From the NCBI GenBank assembly GCA_021776925.1, contig JAJFFB010000028.1, positions 1 to 38,392 of the forward strand: 38,392 nucleotides of DNA, written 5' to 3'. The notes below the pieces were generated by a model that was given only the letters and a program-made list of their open reading frames with translations, searched no databases and was not told the origin of the DNA. Below, one piece after another: positions 15,865 to 24,697 of the stretch (positions are counted from its first letter, which is position 1; each line of letters opens with the position of its first letter). Made by a program: the position numbers and the translations under genes. The DNA comes from Planctomycetota bacterium (GTDB taxonomy: Bacteria; Planctomycetota; UBA1135).

Positions 15865-16737
15865 TTGGAAGCCGCCACCCACCCCGCCCGCACCATCCAG
15901 CTCGGTCGCTTTCGCATCACCGCGCTGCGTGATGCTTCCTTCGCGCTCGACGGCGGCGCCATGTTCGGAGTGGTGCCGCGCCCCCTGTGGCAGCGGCTGA
16001 CTCCGGTCAATGACGACCACACCATTCCGCTGTCAACCACGCCCTTCCTGATCGAGGACGACCAGCACAAGATCATCATCGAACCCGGCCTCGGGCGGCG
16101 CTGGAACGATAAGCAGCGCGCGATGTTCCACATCGACCACGCCGACGGCCACGAGCTGGTTGCCTCGCTGGGGCAGGCCGGGGTGGAGCCGGACGAAGTC
16201 ACTCACTGCCTGATGTCGCACTGCCACTGGGACCACATCGGCGCGGCCTGCGGCGCCGACGGCCGGCCGGTGTTCGCGCGGGCGCAGCACTGGACGCCAC
16301 GCTCGGAGCGCGAGGCGTGCCTGAACCCCGACCATCTGCGTCGCGCCAGCTACCGCCGCGAAGACCTGGCGCCGATCGAAGAGGCCGGCCTGCTGCAAAC
16401 CTTTTGCGGCGAAGTCGAGGTGCTGCCGGGCGTGTCGATGGTCGAACTCGACGGGCATAGCGACGGCGTTTCCCTGATCCTGATCCGTGGCGGCGCCGGC
16501 GCGGGCGAGACCGCGTGTTTCTGGAGCGACGTGGTGCCGACCCGCAACCATGTGCATCTACCCTTCATCATGGCCTACGACATGAACGCGGCCGCCTCCT
16601 TCGCCCAGCGCAGCCAATGGATCCCGCGGGCGGCGCAAGAGGGCTGGGTGGCTCTGCTCTATCACGACCCGGTCACCCCGATCGGGCGTATCTGCAAGGG
16701 GGCAAAGCGTTTCGAGTGGGCGCCTCGGCTGGATTGA
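15865..16737 (+). CDS. Metallo-beta-lactamase-fold hydrolase
   Basis: The 290-residue protein has the zinc-binding motif HCHWDH (His119, His121, Asp123, His124), a following His198 in DGHSDG, Asp222 in WSDVVPT and a late YHDP His near 267, all as in metallo-beta-lactamase hydrolases. The layout resembles the lactonase and thioester-hydrolase branches rather than true lactamases. It begins with TTG four bases after the dehydrogenase stop; the first ATG (15961) would remove the first strand of the fold. As last gene of the acyl-CoA block it could hydrolyse an acyl-CoA thioester or lactone, which is inference. No signal peptide is seen. Confidence 0.85.
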   Translation: MEAATHPARTIQLGRFRITALRDASFALDGGAMFGVVPRPLWQRLTPVNDDHTIPLSTTPFLIEDDQHKIIIEPGLGRRWNDKQRAMFHIDHADGHELVASLGQAGVEPDEVTHCLMSHCHWDHIGAACGADGRPVFARAQHWTPRSEREACLNPDHLRRASYRREDLAPIEEAGLLQTFCGEVEVLPGVSMVELDGHSDGVSLILIRGGAGAGETACFWSDVVPTRNHVHLPFIMAYDMNAAASFAQRSQWIPRAAQEGWVALLYHDPVTPIGRICKGAKRFEWAPRLD

Positions 16738-16761
16738 TACTGCCCCAAGACCTTGTATTAT
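16734..16761 (+). promoter_or_regulatory. Predicted promoter TTGATA-16-TATTAT
   Basis: TTGATA (16734-16739), a 16-base spacer and TATTAT (16756-16761) form the best consensus promoter in the window. It overlaps the stop of the metallo-hydrolase gene and lies about 125 bases before the start of the Asp-box protein gene, so the transcript would have a long leader of about 118 bases, unlike the near-leaderless genes. Confidence 0.5.
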
Positions 16762-16885
16762 GGATGGGCGATGTGCGCCCTCGGCTGGATCGGGTTCGGA
16801 GCCAGTGGAATTTGCCTGTTTTCCAAGTTTCCTGGATCCTGAACTTGACGATAAGAGTCCACCTTGGTGCCCCATTGCGCCATCC

Positions 16886-19585
16886 ATGTCTTTTCTCGCC
16901 CTCTCCCTGACCTTTGGCCTCCTGACCGGGTCAACGATCCACACTCCGCACGCGGAGACCTCCTCCATAGCCATCGCCCCGCTGAGCGGCGGCGGCACCG
17001 AGATGGTCCTGGTTTCACGCCTCGAAGCCAAGGTCCTGCACAGCTACGACGACGGTCTCACCTGGCATCCGGTGGCCGGCGCCAACCTCGGCAAAACGAT
17101 GGCCGCGCGCGTGGTTTATTACCCGCGCCCCTCTCCGCGCTTCATCATCGCCACCGACCAAGGAGTGTGGAGCTATTGGAACGAGACCGGCGTGGTCGAA
17201 GAGCTCAACACCGGAATCGATCCAGCCGACCGTTTCCTGGTCGATCTGGCGGCGCCGATTCCAGGAGAAGACGGTCCGGTGGTCATCGTCAACGACAACG
17301 GGGTTGTCTATTCGCTGGATGAGACCACCGACAGCTGGACCAACATCCTCACCTTGTCCAGGTTCGACCGCAACCCGGTGGTGGCGGTCGCTCCGCGATT
17401 CGACCGCTCCGGTCTACCGGGCCCCAACCAGACCATTCTGGTCGGCGTGCGCGGCACGCTGGTGACTTCGCAAGACGCCGGACTAACTTGGGTCGGGCAC
17501 CCGCAGTTCGATACTCCGGCCATCGACGTCTATGACTACCACATCACCGCGCTGGCGATGGCCGAAGACTATGTGGTCAGTGGCGTGATCATGCTGGGGC
17601 GCGCCAAACGCGACGACACCTACTTCACCGGGTCACGCGGCGAGTTGTGGCGGTCCAACGATTTCGGCGCCAATTTCGTCCAGCAATCTCCTTTCGGCAG
17701 CCCGACCCTCGACTCGGGCGTCTACCACCTGCTGGCGACGCCGGTGGGCCCGGACGGCAACCGCCATTTCTTCGCCAGCCTGTTCTGGTTCCCCGAAGCC
17801 AACCTGCTGGCCAACTCACTCGGCGTGCTGCGCTCGGACGACGTCGGCATGACCTGGAGTGACCAGGGTACCGCGCAGGACTTCATCGGTGAGTTCAGCC
17901 AGAACCTGCAGACGGCTTCCGACATCGCCTACCGGCGCATGATGCAGGTCTCGATGTCGCCGGACTACGCCACCGACGGACGCCTGTGGTATGCGCGCGC
18001 CGAAGCGCTCTACCGCACCCGCGACAATGGTTCCTCCTGGACCAGGCTGCGCTTCCGTCCGACCTCGCAGGTGCGCGGTCTGGCCACTTCGGTGGGCATG
18101 AACGGCGACATCTACGCCTTCGGCTCCACCTACGGCGCCGGTCTGGTGCGCTACAACCGCACCCAGGACAGTTCGCTGCTGATGCCGTACGAAGAACTGA
18201 TCTATTACGCCTGCATGGAGACTTCGCCGAACTACACCCTCGACGGCATCTCCGCCGCGGGGGGGGCTTTCGACCTCGGCATCATGGTCGAGACCCCGAA
18301 CAAGAAGAACTGGTATTTCGTCAACGAAATGCGCCAAGCGATCGACGGGCCCACCGGTTACGTGCGCTCGATCTCGTTCTCACCCAATTTCGGCGGCTTC
18401 AACGTTCCGGGTGCCGATCAGGCCTTCATCTGGAGTTCCCGCTTCGAGGGCTCGCCGCTGGGCGAGAACCGGCTCACCCTCGACGGCCTGGCCAACGTCA
18501 CCCCGATCAACGACGTGTTTGGCTTGCCCGGCCAGCGTGCGCCCTTCATGCACGTGTTGCATCTTGCCGATGGCTTTGACCCGGTCAACCTGCCGGCGGA
18601 AAACGGCATCTTCGGCATGAGCCGGACCTTCAATCAGGTCTACCGCTTGGTTAATTCCGGTGACGCGGTGACTCCAGTGTTCGAATGGCAGGTGCTTCCC
18701 TGGGCTCCCACCGAGAGCCTGCAGGACTGTATCCCCGATCCGCGCTATATGCGCCCCGGCAACGCCTCGTTGTGGGTGCTGGGCACCGAGAACCTCTACC
18801 ACTTGAAGGACCTGTCCAGCGACTGGTCCAACCTCGAGATCACGACCTATCCAGGGGTACCCGGTTACCAAGCCCTGGCCTTGGCGATCTCGCCCGACAT
18901 GAACCTGTTCCCGTCGCTCTACGCAGCGACCTGGGGCGGTGGGGTGTTCAAGCTGGACCTATCTGCCTCCACCCCATCGTGGACTTCGGTCGGGGTTGGC
19001 TTTCCGATGTCGTGGGGCAACGCGATTGAGCTGTCACCTGACTTCCTCAACGACCGCCTGATCTTCGTCGGCACCCAAGACGGCATCTACCACTGTCAGG
19101 ACCTGCCTGGTGCGAGTTGGAATGAAGCGGTCTCCGAATACGCTCTCGACAGCCACAACCCTAGTTTCCGCTACTATTCGCCCAATGACCCAAGCAACCC
19201 GGATCCTTCGCGGCCGTGGGGTTGGGAAGCCCGTAACCGCAAGAACATCCCGGACGCTCAACTGGATAAGACTCCGGTCTATGGACAAGGTGTTGCCTAC
19301 GGCAACGACGATGGCGACTTCGCAGAGTTCTACTTCACTGGTTCCGAGGCCACCGTCATGACCTTCAAGGGACCGGCCTTCGGTGACATGTACATTGAGG
19401 TCGAAGACGAAGCCACCGGCGCCCAGGTCATGGCTCCGGTTACCGTCAGCCTGTTTGCGACCAAGCTCGGCAACCTCGATATTCCGCTCGTAATGCCCGG
19501 GCCGGGGGCCTACCAGGTGCGCCTCACCGCCATCCTGGGCCTCGACGAAGTGATGGCGCTCGACGCGGTGCGCATCAAGCGGTAG
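16886..19585 (+). CDS. Secreted Asp-box (BNR) repeat beta-propeller protein, 899 aa
   Basis: A signal peptide (about residues 1-24, ending near TPHA) is followed by a large beta-rich protein of the sialidase/Vps10-like propeller type. Asp-box motifs S/T-x-D-x-G-x-T/S-W recur: SYDDGLTW, SQDAGLTW, RSNDFGANF (degenerate), SDDVGMTW and TRDNGSSW. The last 95 or so residues are a separate beta-sandwich-like end that begins after a YGNDDGDFAEF segment. No catalytic residues of a sialidase can be assigned, so it may bind or process a surface glycan or protein. I chose ATG 16886 because it starts the signal peptide; the frame is open further up to 16760. It ends in an 11-base convergent overlap with the permease gene on the other strand. 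Confidence 0.78.
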   Translation: MSFLALSLTFGLLTGSTIHTPHAETSSIAIAPLSGGGTEMVLVSRLEAKVLHSYDDGLTWHPVAGANLGKTMAARVVYYPRPSPRFIIATDQGVWSYWNETGVVEELNTGIDPADRFLVDLAAPIPGEDGPVVIVNDNGVVYSLDETTDSWTNILTLSRFDRNPVVAVAPRFDRSGLPGPNQTILVGVRGTLVTSQDAGLTWVGHPQFDTPAIDVYDYHITALAMAEDYVVSGVIMLGRAKRDDTYFTGSRGELWRSNDFGANFVQQSPFGSPTLDSGVYHLLATPVGPDGNRHFFASLFWFPEANLLANSLGVLRSDDVGMTWSDQGTAQDFIGEFSQNLQTASDIAYRRMMQVSMSPDYATDGRLWYARAEALYRTRDNGSSWTRLRFRPTSQVRGLATSVGMNGDIYAFGSTYGAGLVRYNRTQDSSLLMPYEELIYYACMETSPNYTLDGISAAGGAFDLGIMVETPNKKNWYFVNEMRQAIDGPTGYVRSISFSPNFGGFNVPGADQAFIWSSRFEGSPLGENRLTLDGLANVTPINDVFGLPGQRAPFMHVLHLADGFDPVNLPAENGIFGMSRTFNQVYRLVNSGDAVTPVFEWQVLPWAPTESLQDCIPDPRYMRPGNASLWVLGTENLYHLKDLSSDWSNLEITTYPGVPGYQALALAISPDMNLFPSLYAATWGGGVFKLDLSASTPSWTSVGVGFPMSWGNAIELSPDFLNDRLIFVGTQDGIYHCQDLPGASWNEAVSEYALDSHNPSFRYYSPNDPSNPDPSRPWGWEARNRKNIPDAQLDKTPVYGQGVAYGNDDGDFAEFYFTGSEATVMTFKGPAFGDMYIEVEDEATGAQVMAPVTVSLFATKLGNLDIPLVMPGPGAYQVRLTAILGLDEVMALDAVRIKR

Positions 19586-20378
19586 GCGTCTGTTCGTGGG
19601 CGCGGTCGGCCAGCCGGTACACAGGCAGGGCCAGCAAAGCCAGCGCCCCGGAGGCTGCGGCCAAGCGCCACCAGCGACCCTGTTCGAGATCACCGAGAGC
19701 CCAGGCATCGGCGATCATGCGGCCCCATGAGGGTTGCTCGGCCAGCCCCACGCCGAGGAAACTGAGCACCGCCTCCGCTTTGATCGCGGCGACGAACGCC
19801 AGGCTGAACTGCGCCAGGAGCATCGGTCGCAACGCCGGCATCAGGTGGCGCAGCATCAGACGCAGCGGGGGGGCGCCGCAGGCGCGCGCCGCCAGGACGT
19901 AGTCCTGGTCGACCAGGCGCCGGGCTTCGGCGCGCACCAGCCGGTAGACGCCCACCCAGCTCACCACCGCGAAGGCGGTGCACAAAGGCAGCAGGCCATG
20001 GCCGAGCAGCGCCGCCACCACCACCACCAGCAGCATGCCCGGTATCGCCGCCACCGCGCCACTGAGCCAGTTGCACAGCGCGTCGACCGGACCGCGATAC
20101 CACGCGGCGGCCAGTCCGAGGGCCGCGCCGATGAGTACCGCGGCGCCGGCGGCGAGGGAGCCGACCAGGAAGGCGATGCGGCTGCCTTGCAGCGTCTGCG
20201 CGAGCAGATCGCGGCCGAGGTGATCGGTGCCGAGCGGATTGGCGGCGCTCGGCGCGAGGAATTCTGCGCCGTCGTGCTGGCTGCGCCAGTCGGCGGCGAG
20301 CCAGCCTAATTGGCAGGCCACGGCGAGGACCAGCCACACTCCGAGGAGCAGGATCCATCCGCGTGGCTGCCGTTTCAT
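19575..20378 (-). CDS. ABC transporter permease, DppC/OppC family
   Basis: This 267-residue inner-membrane protein is the second permease of a peptide-type ABC importer. It has the family stretch NPLGTDHLGRDLLAQTLQGSRIAF (about 48-72 region) and the ATPase-contacting EAA loop AARACGAPPLRLMLRHLMP, with five to six membrane segments. The start ATG 20378 overlaps the stop of the first permease gene as ATGA, so the two are translationally coupled; a longer frame from 20417 would overlap that gene by 43 bases. The substrate (oligopeptide, dipeptide, nickel or other) cannot be read from the sequence. Confidence 0.88.
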   Translation of the reverse strand: MKRQPRGWILLLGVWLVLAVACQLGWLAADWRSQHDGAEFLAPSAANPLGTDHLGRDLLAQTLQGSRIAFLVGSLAAGAAVLIGAALGLAAAWYRGPVDALCNWLSGAVAAIPGMLLVVVVAALLGHGLLPLCTAFAVVSWVGVYRLVRAEARRLVDQDYVLAARACGAPPLRLMLRHLMPALRPMLLAQFSLAFVAAIKAEAVLSFLGVGLAEQPSWGRMIADAWALGDLEQGRWWRLAAASGALALLALPVYRLADRAHEQTPTA

Positions 20379-21622
20379 GCGCGGGCCTCTCGGTAACGAG
20401 GGTCGGCGAGTCCGCACAGCAGGTCACCCAGCCACTGGGCGGCGAGGTAGACCAGAGCGAGCAGGAAGGCCACCGCGCGCAGCAGCGCCTGATCGCTGTT
20501 GAGCGCCGCTTCGGCAACCATGCTGCCAAGGCCCGGAATGGCGAAGACCCTTTCCAGCAGGATCGATCCAAGGGCGAGGAAGGGCAGCGCCAGCGTCGCC
20601 TGGGTGATCAGGGCCACCCAGGCATTGGGCAGAAGATGCCGTCGCATCAGGCGCGCCTCGCCGACCCCGCGCGCACGCGCCGCGGTCAGATAGCCCCCCC
20701 CCGCCTGCTGGCCGAGCAGGGCGCGGTAAAGGCGGTATTCCGGCCAGAATGCGATCGCCACCCAGGTCAGAATCGGCAGCATCAGATAGTTGGCGTGCGG
20801 CGGTTCCCAGCCCGCCACCGGGAACCAGCCGAGTTTGCCGGCCAGCAACGCGCGCAAGAACAGGATGGTGGCCAGGGCCGAGACCGAAATCATCAGCGAA
20901 CTCAACCACGCCAGGCTGCGGTCGGTCCAGCCGCGGCGGGAGAGGGCAAATAGAGCGGCGGCCACCGCCAGCACCGTGCCGAGGACAAAGGCCGGCAGGG
21001 CCAGCGCCAGCGAACGCTTGCCGCGCTGCCACAGTTGCGGCGCGATCGCTTGTCCGCTCTGGTCGCTGCCGAAATCAAAGCGCAGCAGCGCAGCCGACTG
21101 GTGCAAAAAGCGGCGCCACGCCGGGCGCTCCTGGGCCCATCCCAGGTCGGCGGTGCGGCGGTGATCCACCGCCAGCCGCGCTCCGTGCAGGGCGCTGGCC
21201 AGGCCGGCCGCGGGCAGATTGGGGTCGGCGCGCAACTCGGTCCATAGGCTCCGCCCTTGCGGCAGCTCCAGCTGCGCGAGGCTGTTATGCAGCGCGGCGA
21301 GGTCGAGGCCGGCCAGTTCCACGCGGCTGATTTCGCTGTCGTCGGCGGCGCTCAGGCGCAACGCCGGTCCGTCCACGGCTTCGAGGAAGTAGCGCGCCGC
21401 GGATCCTTCCACGCGCAGCCGCAGCGCCGTGGCCTCGAAGCTCTCGAACAGGCCGAGGCGCAGCCGGATCTCACCGAGGGTGCGCGCCGAGGAGTGGCGT
21501 CCGGCCTCGCGCTGCGCCGGGTCGCCGGTCAGCCCACTTTCAAAAACCAGGAACAGGACCAGCACCACTCCGAGGGCCAGCGACAGCGCATGGATCAGGC
21601 GGTGGAGGGCGAAACGCAGCAA
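20375..21622 (-). CDS. ABC transporter permease, DppB/OppB family, with long periplasmic insert
   Basis: The 415-residue protein has the N-terminal membrane helix (about 8-28) and the C-terminal five-helix core (from about 204) of DppB-type permeases, with the EAA loop AARARGVGEARLMRRHLLPNA. The region between the first and second helices is about 170 residues, much more than in common DppB proteins (around 330 residues in total). It contains a piece with alternating acidic and hydrophobic residues that could fold as a small periplasmic domain. It starts 6 bases after the binding protein gene and is coupled to the DppC gene by ATGA. Confidence 0.86.
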   Translation of the reverse strand: MLRFALHRLIHALSLALGVVLVLFLVFESGLTGDPAQREAGRHSSARTLGEIRLRLGLFESFEATALRLRVEGSAARYFLEAVDGPALRLSAADDSEISRVELAGLDLAALHNSLAQLELPQGRSLWTELRADPNLPAAGLASALHGARLAVDHRRTADLGWAQERPAWRRFLHQSAALLRFDFGSDQSGQAIAPQLWQRGKRSLALALPAFVLGTVLAVAAALFALSRRGWTDRSLAWLSSLMISVSALATILFLRALLAGKLGWFPVAGWEPPHANYLMLPILTWVAIAFWPEYRLYRALLGQQAGGGYLTAARARGVGEARLMRRHLLPNAWVALITQATLALPFLALGSILLERVFAIPGLGSMVAEAALNSDQALLRAVAFLLALVYLAAQWLGDLLCGLADPRYREARA

Positions 21623-21628
21623 GGCAGA

Positions 21629-23419
21629 TCAGCGTTCGATCCGGTAGTACTTGCAGGCGAAGGGATCGAAGGGGTGGACTTCCATGTCACGCAGCCACGG
21701 TTGCACCAGCATGTAGCCGCGGCGGTGGTCGATCGGGATGGCTGGCAGCTCTTCGTTGAGCAGGCCGAGCATGACGTGCACCAAGGCGCGGCGGCGCGGC
21801 GCCGACGCCGAAGGCAAGGCTTCGAGCAGGCGGTCGTAGACCGGGTTGTCGTAGTTGCAGCGGTTGATCCCGGGGGCACGGTTGGGCCCGTAGAACAATT
21901 CCAGCAGGTTGGCCGGATCGGCCCAGTCCATGGTCCAGCCGCGGGCGAAGATCTGCGCCTCGCCGCGCGCCGCCTTGGCCTGCAGCGCGGCGAAGGTGTT
22001 GGGCACCAGATCGACCTCGAGGCCGATGGCGCGCATGCCTTCGGCGAAGATCTCGCCGCTGGCCTGCGACACCGGATCGGTGCCGGAGAGCTCATATTGC
22101 AAGCGCGGTGCGCCGGCTCCGCCCGGCCACCCGGCGGCGGCGAGCAGACGCCGCGCCTCGTCGAGATCGGGCGTGCGATAGGGCGAGGAGGGCATGCCGA
22201 CGCTCTCGGAGAAGCCCGGCGGGATAAAGGTGGTGGCCGCCTCCGCCCAGGCGTCGTTGCGGATGATGCGGTGCCAGCGCGCAAAGGGATAGGCGCGCGC
22301 GATCGCCTGGCGCAGCAGTCGGCGGCGGCGGTTGCCGGCGAGGTCGCCGGGAATCGAGCCGACCTGCGGGTCATCCATGTTGAAGGCGATCATGGTGAGC
22401 CCGGCCGGGGCCAGGATCTGCAAACTGACCCCCTGCTCGCGCAGTTCGGCGCTGGGTTGACGGCCGTCGATGAGATCGTGGAAGGCGTCTTGCAAGGGCG
22501 GCAGACGGTCGATCTCGCCGCGCCGGAACATCAGCGTGCGGGTGCTGTTCTCGAGGATGGTGGTGAAGCGCACCTCGTCAAGCTGCGGCAGTGCCCGCCC
22601 GCCGGGACCGGTTTGGCCGCGCCAGCCAGGCACGGCGCGGAACACCGCCTGGCTGCGCGGGATCCACTCGGCGAGAAGGAAGGGCCCGCTGCCGACCGGC
22701 TGGTTGTTGATCCCGCGGGCCACCGTCTCGGCGGGATAGACGGCAAAATAGGCCGAAGCCAGGCGCAGCAGGAAATCGCGGTCGGGCCGCGTGAGGCGCA
22801 CCTCAAGACGCCGCGGGCCGAGCACGCGCAATCCGGGAAGCCCGTGTTCGAGGGCGTTGGTCATGGCGGCTTCGGCCTCGGCGAGGGTGCCGGCGGTCTG
22901 GCGGTGGAATTCATCCAGGCCCTCGATCAGGCCCTGCATCGCCCAGTAGCCGGTGGCGGGCAGGCGCGCGTCGGCCATGCGCAACCAGGATTCAAGCACG
23001 TCCTGGGCCAATACCGGGCGTGAGCCCCCGGGCCACAGGGGCGGCTGTTGCGGGTCGTGGAAGAGCGCGTCGGGGCGCAGTTCGAATCGCCAGCGGCGGC
23101 CGTCTTCGGCAACGCTCCAGGACTCGGCCAGCAGCGGGGTCACCCGGTAGGGCCGGGCCAGGTAGTCGTACTCGACCAGGCCTTCATAGACCTGGCGTTG
23201 GATCACCTGGTTGGCGGTGGTTTCGGCGGCCAGCGGATCGAAGCTGGTCGGCTCGGAAGCCAGCGCAAAGCGCGCGTTGCGCCCACCGGCTTCCTGACCC
23301 TTGGTCGCGCTGCGCGAGTCCGCGTCGTGGCCGCTGATGGCGGCGCGCCCCTGCGGCTCCTGCAGCGCTGCCTCGTGGGGGGGGGCGGCAGCGAGCAGAA
23401 GCGCGAGGGAGAGGATCAT
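21629..23419 (-). CDS. ABC transporter substrate-binding protein, family 5 (peptide type)
   Basis: The 596-residue protein begins with a short signal peptide (about residues 1-17) and belongs to the DppA/OppA group. Typical segments are VYEGLVEYD, LLAESWSVAEDGRRWRF and FELRPDALFHD near residues 75-130, and the late EIFAEGMRAIGLEVDLV. It would capture its ligand in the periplasm and deliver it to the two permeases encoded downstream. Its ATG overlaps the methyltransferase stop as ATGA, an unusual coupling of a cytoplasmic enzyme with an import system. The ligand cannot be predicted. Confidence 0.87.
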   Translation of the reverse strand: MILSLALLLAAAPPHEAALQEPQGRAAISGHDADSRSATKGQEAGGRNARFALASEPTSFDPLAAETTANQVIQRQVYEGLVEYDYLARPYRVTPLLAESWSVAEDGRRWRFELRPDALFHDPQQPPLWPGGSRPVLAQDVLESWLRMADARLPATGYWAMQGLIEGLDEFHRQTAGTLAEAEAAMTNALEHGLPGLRVLGPRRLEVRLTRPDRDFLLRLASAYFAVYPAETVARGINNQPVGSGPFLLAEWIPRSQAVFRAVPGWRGQTGPGGRALPQLDEVRFTTILENSTRTLMFRRGEIDRLPPLQDAFHDLIDGRQPSAELREQGVSLQILAPAGLTMIAFNMDDPQVGSIPGDLAGNRRRRLLRQAIARAYPFARWHRIIRNDAWAEAATTFIPPGFSESVGMPSSPYRTPDLDEARRLLAAAGWPGGAGAPRLQYELSGTDPVSQASGEIFAEGMRAIGLEVDLVPNTFAALQAKAARGEAQIFARGWTMDWADPANLLELFYGPNRAPGINRCNYDNPVYDRLLEALPSASAPRRRALVHVMLGLLNEELPAIPIDHRRGYMLVQPWLRDMEVHPFDPFACKYYRIER

Positions 23420-24600
23420 GCCAAGGGTTCAGCGAGGATGCCGAGGTGGCGTTCGCCGATGCGGGTGGCAACCAAGGTGAGTGAGCGGTCGCCGTAGGCT
23501 TTGGGCAGGAAGCGTTGCTCCAGGGTGGCCGGTCGCTCGGCGATGCCGCGTTTGCGGATCTGCAGGCGCCCGACCTTGTGCTCGCGCATCAGTTTGCGCA
23601 TCTTGCGCGGGTCGAGGGCCTCGTGACCGAGGACGGTGAATCCGGCCAGGAAAGGAGTGTCGACAACCTTGTCTCCGCTCAGATAGCCGATCTCGGGGTC
23701 GAGGTTATGCAATCCGTGCTCGCGGGCGAAGGCGCCGAGGAGGCCGGAGCGCACCAGCGAGGGATCAGGATCGTAGAGATAGGCGCCGATTTCGCCGGTG
23801 TCGGCGTGGGGGTCGGCGGCGCCGCAATAGGTCGCCTCGTCGGGCAATGTGGTGGCGCGGCGCTCGACCTTGCCGGCCAGGCTGCCGTACCAGAACACGG
23901 TTTCCTTGGCTTCGCCCTTGAGCGAGATCAGTTCGATCTCTTGCGGCTGCGGGAAGAGTTCCAGCAACACGTCGAGATCGGTGGCCGGGGACAACTTGAG
24001 TCCGGCAGCGGGGCGCCCTTCGAGCATTTCCCGCACGCGGTCGGGCTCGGGCGACCAGTCTTTCGGATCCATGATGCGGCGCGAACCGCGGCGCCGCGCC
24101 GGGTCGATGAAAATCGCGCCCTGGTCCGGCATCGTCTCGGTGCAGTCGGCGACCTCGAAGCGGATGCCGTCCTGGCCGTGGATCGCGGCGTTGGTCTCGG
24201 CGAAGTGGAGCGCGACTTCGTCGCGGTCGGTGGCGAGGACCTCGAGGCCGGCCTCGGCCAGCGCGATCGAATCCGAGCCCATGCCACAACACGGGTCGAA
24301 TACGCGCTTGATCCCGGCGTCGGCGAAGCGGCGGGCGCGGTAGCGGGCGACGCCTTCGCTGGAGGCCTGCTCCAGCAACGGTTTGGTGAAATACATGTCC
24401 AGCCCGTGGGTGAACTTGTAGGTCGCGCGGCGGCGCAGCGCGCGTAGTTCGCCGAGGGCTTCGGCGACCTTCTTCGGGAACAGTCCCTTGAAGCTCTCCT
24501 GGATCGCCAGCGGATCGTCGCCGATGTGACGAAACATCAGCAGTGTGTCGCGAGCCTCTTCCGAGGTCAGGATCTTGGCGGTCTTTAGATCGATGCGCAT
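23416..24600 (-). CDS. Class I SAM-dependent methyltransferase with THUMP-like C-terminal domain
   Basis: The 394-residue protein has an N-terminal helical part, a Rossmann methyltransferase core with the SAM motif VFDPCCGMGSDS (about residues 105-117), an acidic ATDRDE strand and the IDPARRRGSR motif typical of this family, and a C-terminal THUMP-like region (last 95 residues, GYLSGDKVVDTPF to the end). Related proteins are thought to modify RNA, but target and position are unknown. I placed the start at ATG 24600; ATG 24618 is the alternative. A strong 13-bp hairpin lies immediately upstream of 24600. The gene heads an operon with the peptide importer genes. Confidence 0.83.
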   Translation of the reverse strand: MRIDLKTAKILTSEEARDTLLMFRHIGDDPLAIQESFKGLFPKKVAEALGELRALRRRATYKFTHGLDMYFTKPLLEQASSEGVARYRARRFADAGIKRVFDPCCGMGSDSIALAEAGLEVLATDRDEVALHFAETNAAIHGQDGIRFEVADCTETMPDQGAIFIDPARRRGSRRIMDPKDWSPEPDRVREMLEGRPAAGLKLSPATDLDVLLELFPQPQEIELISLKGEAKETVFWYGSLAGKVERRATTLPDEATYCGAADPHADTGEIGAYLYDPDPSLVRSGLLGAFAREHGLHNLDPEIGYLSGDKVVDTPFLAGFTVLGHEALDPRKMRKLMREHKVGRLQIRKRGIAERPATLEQRFLPKAYGDRSLTLVATRIGERHLGILAEPLA

Positions 24601-24602
24601 GT

Positions 24603-24635
24603 GGACGGACGGCCCCATTCTAGGGCCGCCCGTCC
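24603..24635. promoter_or_regulatory. 13-bp stem-loop at the methyltransferase start; contains TAGAAT
   Basis: On the minus strand GGACGGGCGGCCC (24635-24623) can pair with GGGCCGTCCGTCC (24615-24603), with one G-U, around a 7-base loop. The loop overlaps TAGAAT on the minus strand (24622-24617), a -10-like hexamer 16 bases before ATG 24600. There is no T-tract. It may stop transcription arriving from the DUF481 gene, or limit ribosome access to the methyltransferase start. Confidence 0.45.
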
Positions 24636-24697
24636 TCGAGCAAGCCGCGCAGCAAAGCGCCGCCGGGCCCGTTGGCACACGGCGGCGGAGTGGCTGC

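Noticed and set aside
14136..16202. A very long antisense open frame (688 codons) opposite the acyl-CoA dehydrogenases and the metallo-hydrolase
   Set aside because: It crosses three well-supported genes and has no domain pattern; GC-rich codon use leaves long stop-free antisense frames.
21257..23023. Long plus-strand open frame opposite the peptide-binding protein and DppB genes
   Set aside because: The minus-strand frames carry clear family motifs; this frame is a Gln/Arg/Ala-rich shadow.
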